From DATARH01 sp036268425 (lineage in GTDB: Bacteria > Pseudomonadota > Alphaproteobacteria > ATCC43930 > CGMCC-115725), in NCBI GenBank assembly GCA_036268425.1, contig DATAUE010000049.1:1-64000 (forward strand): a stretch of DNA of 64,000 bases, given 5' to 3'. Under the pieces are notes generated by a model. The model saw only the letters and a program-made list of their open reading frames with translations. It ran no database searches and was not told where the DNA came from. A program made the translations under genes and the position numbers. Shown here one piece after another: positions 58,081 to 64,000 of this stretch (position 1 is its first letter; each line of letters begins with the position of its first letter).

Positions 58081-60645
58081 CTATTCGCTGCGCAGATGGC
58101 GGGCCGGCCTGGCGCCCAGGGCGTGCCACGTTCCGGCAAAGCCGAGAACCAGCGTCAGAACCACCGCGATGACGGCCGTTGCGAGCAGCAGCACCGGCAG
58201 AAACAGCCAATCCATGTGCATCGGGCCGGTGATGAGGGCGTAGGCGGTGGCGGTTCCGAGCGCCGCCGCGATGAGCGCTGTCGCCAGCCCAACAAGGCCA
58301 TGCTCGATCAGGAATGCCGCGGCGATTGCGCCGCGCGTCGCGCCGAGCACCTTTAGCATAACGGCGTCGTACATTCGGCGCCGATGGCCGGCCGCCACCG
58401 CGCCGCCGAGCACCAGCACGCCCGCGGCCAGCGTCACCAGCGCAACGAGCCGGATCGCGGTGCCGATCGTCGCGACGAGATGCGCCAGCGTCGCCAGCGC
58501 CTCGCGCACCGGGATCGCCGAGACGTTGGGGAAGGTCTCGGTGATCTGCCGCACCAGCGCTTCCTCGCCGGCCGGCGAAACGCGCACCGCGGCAAGGTGG
58601 GTCTGCGGCGCCGCCTCGAGGGTGCCCGGCGCAAACACGATCGCGAAATTGATTCCGAGCTGCGACCAGTCGATCTGCCGCAGATTGGCGATGCGGGCGG
58701 TGATGTCGCGGCCGAGCAGGTTGACGGTCAGCGTGTCGCCGAGCTTCAACCCCATTCCCTCGGCCAGCCCGGCATCAAACGAGATGATCGGCGGTCCGTG
58801 ATAATCGGCCGGCCACCAGGCGCCAGCGACGATGTGCGAGGCTTCGGGCGGGGTTGCCGCATAAGTCAGGCCGCGATCGTTTCGCAATGCCCAGCGTGCT
58901 TCCGGCGCGACCTTGGCCTGTTCTACCGGCGTGTCGTTGAGCCGCGTAATGCGGCCGCGCAGCATCGGTACTTCCTCAAACGACGCACCCGGCGTCGCCT
59001 TTACGATGTCGCCAAAACGCGCAAGCTGCGCCGGCTGGATGTCGATAAAGAAATCCGCCGGTGCCCGATCGGCGAGGCGTGTATCGATCTCCACCGCGAG
59101 GTTGGCCTGTACCAGCGCGACGGCGATCATCACCGTCAGCCCGATACCGAGCGACAACACGATGCGCGCGGTCGGCGCTCCGGGCCGGTGCAAATTGGCC
59201 AGTGCCAGCCGCAACAGCGGAAGCGACGGCCGCGGCAACCGCCGCGCCGTCGCCACGACCAGCCACCCGGCCAGCCGGAACAGGGCAAAAGCACCCGCGA
59301 CCCCGGCAACGTACCATAACGCGATACGGCGATCGGGCGAAGTGAGTACGACCACCATTGCGAGGGACAGTGCGGCGACGATCGTCATGGCGGCAGCCAA
59401 GGGTGCCAACCGGCGCGATGCGGGCGCCACCCGCTCGCGGAACAGCGCTCCAGGCGGGATGCGGCCGATCGCAGCGAGCGGCCACAGCGAAAATACCAGC
59501 ATCGTCAAGAAGCCGCACAGTCCGGCGATGATCAGCGGTCTGGGGTAGATGCCGAACCGTAGCGACACGGGCACCAGCCCCTTCATAAACGGGCCCGCCA
59601 GCATCGGCATCAGGCCGCCGATCACCAGACCACCGGCTATTCCGATGAGCGCCAAAGCGGCGATCTGCAGAAAATACGCGGCGAACACCACTCTGGTGCC
59701 GGCACCGAGGCATTTCAGCGTCGCAACGCTGGCGGTCTTGCCCGCGACATACCCGGCGACCGCGTTGCCCACGCCGACGCCACCGATCAGCAGCGCGGTG
59801 ATCCCGACAAGGTTCAGGAAAAAACCGATACGGTCGATAAACCGGCGCAACGGCGGCGATGCGTCGGCGCTGCTGCGAAGCTGCCAGCCGGCCTCCGGGA
59901 AGGCGGTGTTTGCCTTGCGGATCCAGGCCGCCGTGTCGCTGCCGGCCGGCAGGATCAGCCGGTAATCGTAATTGACCAGCGCGCCGGGGCCGATCAGCTG
60001 GGTTTGCGCCAGCGCGGCTTCAGCGATGACGACGCGGGGTCCAAAGGCGAGGCCGCCAAACGCTGTGTCAGGCTGGTTGTCGATGATCCCGGCAAGCCGC
60101 ACCGTCGCTTCGCCGATGTGAAACTGGTCGCCGATCTTGAGGCCCAGGCGGCTCGCGACCGTGGCTTCGACCGCGGCGCCGTAGACGCCGTTTTGCTGCG
60201 CCAAGGCCACGCCGAGCGACTGCGCCGGTACGAGCGCAACGCTGCCGTAAAGCGGATAGCGGGCATCGACCGCCTCAAGCTCGATCAGACTGCGGGTGTT
60301 GCCGTCGAGCGAGCGCGCCATCGCCCGCAGTCTGGCGGTTTCCGACACCGTGCCGCTCGCCGCGAAGAATTGCCGCTCGGCCTCGGTGGCCGGCCGATAG
60401 GCGAGCCGCGCTCCGACATCGCCACCCAGCAGGATTCGTGAATCCGCGCGGATGCCGCCGACGATCGCAGCATTCAGCGACCCGATTGCCGCAATCGCGC
60501 CGACGCCAAGCGCAAGGCATGCGAGAAACACCCGGAAGCCGGCAATGCCGCCGCGCAACTCGCGACGGGCGAGGCGGATCGCAATCGCAAGGCCGGCGAA
60601 CACGCCTTCGGTGTTGCCTCCTATACCCGCTTCGGCGCGATTCAC
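58081..60645 (-). CDS. ybbP: ABC transporter permease of the YbbP/FtsX-type family
   Basis: 854-residue membrane protein with about ten helices in two FtsX-like permease units separated by large periplasmic loops: GGIAGFRVFLACLALGVGAI near the N-terminus, FLNLVGITALLIGGVGVGNA in the middle, LATIGTAIRLVALVTLAAGV near the C-terminus. Starts with GTG and overlaps the ATPase gene by four bases (GTGA), so they are translationally coupled. E. coli has the same ybbA-ybbP arrangement next to tesA. Substrate is unproven in the family; lipid or lipoprotein-related substrates are often suggested. Confidence 0.88.
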   Translation of the reverse strand: MNRAEAGIGGNTEGVFAGLAIAIRLARRELRGGIAGFRVFLACLALGVGAIAAIGSLNAAIVGGIRADSRILLGGDVGARLAYRPATEAERQFFAASGTVSETARLRAMARSLDGNTRSLIELEAVDARYPLYGSVALVPAQSLGVALAQQNGVYGAAVEATVASRLGLKIGDQFHIGEATVRLAGIIDNQPDTAFGGLAFGPRVVIAEAALAQTQLIGPGALVNYDYRLILPAGSDTAAWIRKANTAFPEAGWQLRSSADASPPLRRFIDRIGFFLNLVGITALLIGGVGVGNAVAGYVAGKTASVATLKCLGAGTRVVFAAYFLQIAALALIGIAGGLVIGGLMPMLAGPFMKGLVPVSLRFGIYPRPLIIAGLCGFLTMLVFSLWPLAAIGRIPPGALFRERVAPASRRLAPLAAAMTIVAALSLAMVVVLTSPDRRIALWYVAGVAGAFALFRLAGWLVVATARRLPRPSLPLLRLALANLHRPGAPTARIVLSLGIGLTVMIAVALVQANLAVEIDTRLADRAPADFFIDIQPAQLARFGDIVKATPGASFEEVPMLRGRITRLNDTPVEQAKVAPEARWALRNDRGLTYAATPPEASHIVAGAWWPADYHGPPIISFDAGLAEGMGLKLGDTLTVNLLGRDITARIANLRQIDWSQLGINFAIVFAPGTLEAAPQTHLAAVRVSPAGEEALVRQITETFPNVSAIPVREALATLAHLVATIGTAIRLVALVTLAAGVLVLGGAVAAGHRRRMYDAVMLKVLGATRGAIAAAFLIEHGLVGLATALIAAALGTATAYALITGPMHMDWLFLPVLLLATAVIAVVLTLVLGFAGTWHALGARPARHLRSE

Positions 60646-61379
60646 GCCGAAGCCGCTTGCTGGCGCCGCAGCGGCTCGGCGCTGCGGTGGTCCCCGACAA
60701 TCTGCCCATCTTCGAGGTAAAGCCGGCGATCGCAGCGTTCGGCGAGCGCAGCATCATGGGTGATCAGCAGCAACGCCGCACCGCTGCGCGCGCGTTCGCC
60801 GAACAGGTAGTCGATGACGACTCGCCCGGTAGCGCCATCGAGATTGCCGGTCGGCTCGTCGGCGAGCAGCAATGCCGGATCGGCAATGAGCGCTCGGGCA
60901 ATCGCGACGCGCTGCTGCTCGCCGCCGGACATTTGTGCCGGGTAATGCTCGAGGCGATGCCCCAGACCGACCCGCTGCAACGCGGTCGCGGCCATAGTCG
61001 TGGCGTCGCGCATGCCGGCTAGCTCCAGCGGGATCGCGACATTCTCCTGCGCGGTCATCGTCGGCAGCAGGTGAAATGCCTGAAACACGATGCCGACATA
61101 TCGCCGCCGCAACCGCGCCAGCGCGTTTTCGTTGAGCGCGGTCAAATCGTGCCCGGCAAGCCGAACCCGGCCGGCGCTTGGCCGTTCGAGAGCCGCCAGC
61201 ACCATCATCAAGCTCGATTTTCCCGACCCCGACGGACCAAGCAAAGCAACCGCCTCGCCCGGCTCGATCGTCAGCGAGATGCCGCGTAAAATCTCGACCG
61301 GCCCGGCGGCGCTCGCCAGTGTCAGCGAAACCTCGTCGAGCAGGGCCAGCGAATGGCCGGACGGAACCGGAGGCGTCAT
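60642..61379 (-). CDS. ybbA: ABC transporter ATP-binding protein YbbA-type
   Basis: 245-residue ATPase of the LolD/MacB group. Walker A is LLGPSGSGKSSLM, the Q-loop is VFQAFHLLPTMTAQENVAIP, the signature is QMSGGEQQRVAIARAL, Walker B is ALLLADEPTGNLDG, and the H-loop is LLLITHDAALAERC. ATG 61379 is chosen; the frame continues upstream into tesA's promoter without family sequence. It is paired with the permease gene that overlaps it and is divergent from tesA. Confidence 0.92.
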   Translation of the reverse strand: MTPPVPSGHSLALLDEVSLTLASAAGPVEILRGISLTIEPGEAVALLGPSGSGKSSLMMVLAALERPSAGRVRLAGHDLTALNENALARLRRRYVGIVFQAFHLLPTMTAQENVAIPLELAGMRDATTMAATALQRVGLGHRLEHYPAQMSGGEQQRVAIARALIADPALLLADEPTGNLDGATGRVVIDYLFGERARSGAALLLITHDAALAERCDRRLYLEDGQIVGDHRSAEPLRRQQAASA

Positions 61380-61581
61380 GTCCTCGCTGCGGCAGGCAAC
61401 AGTGTGTGGGGTGCGGTGGGATATGGCGCAGCATACCGGGTTTTCAACGCACCACGCTGCGGCGCGGCAAACCGGTGGCAGCCGCATGAACCGCCGCACC
61501 TTGCTGACGTTGACGATGTGATGGCGGAAGGCGCATGCAGTCAAGGTGTCAGCAGTCAAGGTATTGAACGAAAGCCTCCGG

Positions 61582-62241
61582 ATGAGCCACAAATTTGCAA
61601 AGCCGCATCAGCGGTGGCACGTCCTGTTGCGGTTTGTGGGTCTGCTTTGGCTCGCCGGCTTGCCGGATGTCGCACACGCCGCATCTCCGGCGAAGGTGCT
61701 CGTCTTCGGTGACAGCCTGGCCGCCGGGTTCGGTTTGCCGCCGGAGGCCGCTTTTCCGGTGCAGCTTGAAGCCAAATTGCATGCTGAAAACGTGCCGGTG
61801 CAGGTCGTCAATGGCGGCAATTCCGGTGATACCACCGCAGCCGGCCTGGCGCGTCTCGACTGGGCGCTGGCCGATAAGCCCACGCTTGTGATTCTGGAAC
61901 TCGGCGCCAACGACATGCTGCGCGGCATCGATCCGGTGAATGTCCGCGCCAACCTCCAGGCGATGATCGACAAGATCAAGGCGAGCGGCGCCAAATTGCT
62001 ATTGGCCGGAATGCAGTCAGCGCCAAATTGGGGCAAGGAGTATCAGCGCGATTTCAACCGCATCTACCCCGAACTTGCGCAGGCCGATAACGTAACGCTT
62101 TATCCGTTCTTTCTCGAAGGTGTGGCGATGGACCCCAAGCTCAATCAGCCCGATGGTAAGCACCCGAATGAAAATGGGGTCGAGGTGCTGGTCGATCGCA
62201 TCGCGCCCCTTGTCGCCAAAATGCTTGGAGGCGCGTCATGA
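61582..62241 (+). CDS. tesA: arylesterase/thioesterase I-like SGNH hydrolase
   Basis: 219 residues from ATG 61582, with a signal peptide (hydrophobic VLLRFVGLLWLAGLPDVAHA, cleavage after AHA). SGNH blocks: VLVFGDSLAAGFGLPPE with Ser, VNGGNSGDTTAAGLARLDW with Gly/Asn, VILELGANDMLRGIDP and PDGKHPNENGVEVL with Asp and His. E. coli TesA has the same set. It is divergent from ybbA and overlaps the FIST gene by four bases. GTG 61546 is an alternative start. Confidence 0.92.
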   Translation: MSHKFAKPHQRWHVLLRFVGLLWLAGLPDVAHAASPAKVLVFGDSLAAGFGLPPEAAFPVQLEAKLHAENVPVQVVNGGNSGDTTAAGLARLDWALADKPTLVILELGANDMLRGIDPVNVRANLQAMIDKIKASGAKLLLAGMQSAPNWGKEYQRDFNRIYPELAQADNVTLYPFFLEGVAMDPKLNQPDGKHPNENGVEVLVDRIAPLVAKMLGGAS

Positions 62242-63377
62242 GCGCTTTTGCCGCCGCTTTTGCCCAGGGCGATCCCGCGACCCTCGCTGCTTGCTGTCTA
62301 GCGCAGTTGCCGAAAGATACCGGCGCAACCCTTGGCATCCTTTATGTCAGCGAACCGGCAGGGGCGGCTTTGCCGCAACTGGTTACCGAACTGACGGCGG
62401 CCACCGGCATCACCGAATGGGTTGGCGGCGTCGGGCTCGGCGTCTGCGGTGGCGGCGCTGAGGTCTATGAGACTCCGGCCGCCGCGGTGCTGACCGCGTC
62501 GCTGCCGCCCGACGGCTTTCGCCTGTTCGGGGCCACCAATGATCCCGCTGCCGATCTGCCGCGCCACCATTCCGACTGGATTGAGCGGGTGTCGCCGACT
62601 CTCGCGCTGGTTCATGGCGACCCACGCTGCGACAACCTGCTGCGCGCGACGGTCGATGCCGGGTCGGCAAGCGGCGCTTTTCTGGTCGGTGGTCTGGTAT
62701 CGCATCGTTGCGCCGAGCCGCTTTTGGCCGGCACGGTAGCGGCTTCCGGCGACAACGGCGACGCCTTCGGTCAAGCCGGCCTCTCGGGGTTGATGCTGGC
62801 GTCGGACATCGCTGTCGCCACCGGTCTCACCCAGGGCTGCATGCCGATCGGTCCGGTGCACCGTATCGATGAGGCGCGCGACAATGTCGTGATGTCGATC
62901 GACGGCCGTCCGGCCTTGACCGTCTTCTATGAAGATATCGGCCCGGTGCTGGCACAGGACCCGCGCCGCCTCGGCGGGCTGATCTTTGCCGGGTTGCCGG
63001 TGCAAGGCTCCGATACCGGCGATTATCTCGTGCGCAACCTGATGGCGATCGATCCCGGCCGCGGCTGGGTCGTCCTTGGTGCCGAGGTTGCGCCGGGCGA
63101 CCAGATCCTGTTCTGCCGCCGCGATCCCGACAGCGCCCGGACGGATATGACCCGCATGTTGAAACAACTCGGCGGTCGTCTGCCTGGTCCGCCAAAAGCC
63201 GGCGTTTATGTTAGCTGCATAGCGCGCGGTGCGGCCCTGTTCGGCGAGCCCGGCATCGAAACCGGCCTCATTCGTGAATGCCTCGGCGATTTCCCGCTGG
63301 TCGGGTTTTTCGCGAACGGGGAAATCTCCCGCGACCGCCTTTACGGCCATACCGGCGTGCTGACGCTGTTCACCTGA
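62238..63377 (+). CDS. FIST-domain protein (FIST_N and FIST_C)
   Basis: 379 residues. FIST_N occupies the first half (GGVGLGVCGGGAEVYETPAA, FLVGGLVSHRCAEPLLAG) and FIST_C the second (RRLGGLIFAGLPVQGSDTGD, YVSCIARGAALFGEPGIETG, LGDFPLVGFFANGEISRDRL). FIST domains are thought to bind small ligands, perhaps amino acids, in signalling proteins. Its ATG overlaps the tesA stop (ATGA), so it is in the same operon. No output domain is attached. Confidence 0.88.
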   Translation: MSAFAAAFAQGDPATLAACCLAQLPKDTGATLGILYVSEPAGAALPQLVTELTAATGITEWVGGVGLGVCGGGAEVYETPAAAVLTASLPPDGFRLFGATNDPAADLPRHHSDWIERVSPTLALVHGDPRCDNLLRATVDAGSASGAFLVGGLVSHRCAEPLLAGTVAASGDNGDAFGQAGLSGLMLASDIAVATGLTQGCMPIGPVHRIDEARDNVVMSIDGRPALTVFYEDIGPVLAQDPRRLGGLIFAGLPVQGSDTGDYLVRNLMAIDPGRGWVVLGAEVAPGDQILFCRRDPDSARTDMTRMLKQLGGRLPGPPKAGVYVSCIARGAALFGEPGIETGLIRECLGDFPLVGFFANGEISRDRLYGHTGVLTLFT

Positions 63378-63484
63378 GTGCACGTCCTCAACAGGATCAG
63401 CAGGAACCGTCACTCCGCAACCGGCCGCGCCCCGTGGGGGAATAAGAGAAGCCAGTCCCTTAGTCGCTACCCCCACGAAAGTGC

Positions 63485-64000
63485 ATGATGATCTCGGTCG
63501 CTTCTGTTTCCGACTCTGAAGCATCTCCGGCGCCCGTGCGGGCGCGCGACAACCCGACGCCTGTCGTCCGGTTGAGCGGTGTTTCCAAGCGCTTTGCGTC
63601 GGGCCTCGAAGCGCTGGGTGGGGTGGACCTCGCGGTTGCTTCCGGCGAGTTCCTGAGCCTGCTGGGGCCATCGGGCTGCGGCAAGAGTACGCTGTTGCGC
63701 ATCGTCGCCGGACTTGCCGAGCCGACCGCCGGTACCTGCATGGTCAATGTCGGAGGGCAGCCGGGGCGCACCGCACCGGCCGGGCGGGTCGGGTTTGTGT
63801 TTCAGGACCCGACGCTGATGCCGTGGAGCACGGTCGCGGCCAATGTCGAATTGCCGTTCCGCATCGCCGGTCGGGTGCGTGCCGCTGAGCGCGAGCGTGT
63901 CGCAGCGGCGTTGCGCGCGGTTGGGCTGGCTGGGTTCGAGCGCTCCTACCCGCACCAGTTGTCCGGCGGCATGCGAATGCGCGTATCGATCGCGCGTGCC
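63485..64000 (+). CDS. ABC transporter ATP-binding protein (nitrate/sulfonate/taurine type), 3' end outside window
   Basis: 172 codons visible, continuing past the edge. After a polar 28-residue N-terminal tail the ATPase domain starts: VVRLSGVSKRFASGLEALGG, Walker A LLGPSGCGKSTLLRIVAGL, Q-loop VGFVFQDPTLMPWSTVAANV, and signature HQLSGGMRMRVSIARA. The LMPW segment and SGGMRMR form are typical of the SsuB/TauB/NrtD group, which import organic sulfur compounds, nitrate or similar. Two adjacent ATG codons (63485, 63488) could start it. Permease and binding protein would be expected beyond the edge. Confidence 0.9.
   Translation, partial: MMISVASVSDSEASPAPVRARDNPTPVVRLSGVSKRFASGLEALGGVDLAVASGEFLSLLGPSGCGKSTLLRIVAGLAEPTAGTCMVNVGGQPGRTAPAGRVGFVFQDPTLMPWSTVAANVELPFRIAGRVRAAERERVAAALRAVGLAGFERSYPHQLSGGMRMRVSIARA

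Overview
The window is a chromosomal segment of a high-GC alphaproteobacterium, most likely Rhodospirillales- or Hyphomicrobiales-like. I infer this from several things: transhydrogenase with the alpha subunit split into pntAA and pntAB, a COQ9-family protein beside peptide deformylase, two DUF465 (YdcH-type) coiled-coil proteins, type L36/S21 ribosomal proteins of alphaproteobacterial style, an alphaproteobacterial PAS protein, and many dispersed palindromic repeats. There is no rRNA operon, CRISPR array, prophage or complete insertion sequence.

Layout. 1-1.7 kb is a lower-GC scrap-yard: two unrecognised small ORFs, a frameshifted PIN-toxin remnant and a truncated IS630-type transposase joined to it. 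1.7-6.7 kb is a small-molecule catabolic patch (MetX-like acyltransferase/hydrolase, two carboxymuconolactone-decarboxylase-like proteins, hydroxypyruvate isomerase-like protein, two tandem amidohydrolases). 6.8-7.7 kb is an iron-storage pair (bfd, bfr) behind a perfect dyad. 7.8-10.7 kb holds an MFS symporter and an ECF sigma/anti-sigma pair. 11.2-14.2 kb is the pntAA-pntAB-pntB operon. 14.5-20.3 kb is housekeeping: rpsU, def, coq9, purEK, a diguanylate cyclase, DUF465 proteins, ubiX. 20.4-25.7 kb carries a possible cysteine hydrolase, two acyl-CoA synthetases and a GFA protein, then a tRNA with a CAU anticodon.

25.9-28.7 kb is the most unusual place. A divergent gene pair appears to have exchanged its 5' halves: an intradiol dioxygenase N-terminus is fused to the last rhodanese domain of a multi-rhodanese protein, and the matching rhodanese N-terminus is fused to the dioxygenase catalytic half. 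Inverting about 1.66 kb on paper restores two ordinary genes in frame.

28.8-40.9 kb contains a PAS protein, an aminotransferase, rpmJ, the glycolate oxidase genes glcDEF, a Rieske oxygenase-glycosyltransferase-VTT membrane protein run, a YdcF protein, an SDR and pcp. 40.9-55.0 kb is an accessory catabolic stretch: an HpaB-type flavin monooxygenase with an extra N-terminal helix-turn-helix and a dyad-rich promoter, a long amidase, an orphan UgpB binding protein, a luciferase-like monooxygenase, an orphan HyuA, enoyl-CoA hydratase, a two-domain CMD protein and an alpha/beta hydrolase. 55.1-64 kb has an HD-GYP response regulator, a DUF1993 gene between copies of a terminator half, a BI-1/YccA membrane protein, the conserved ybbP-ybbA/tesA divergent unit, a FIST protein, and the start of a nitrate/sulfonate-type ABC ATPase cut by the window edge.

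No searches were run. All family calls are from reading translated sequence and motifs by eye.
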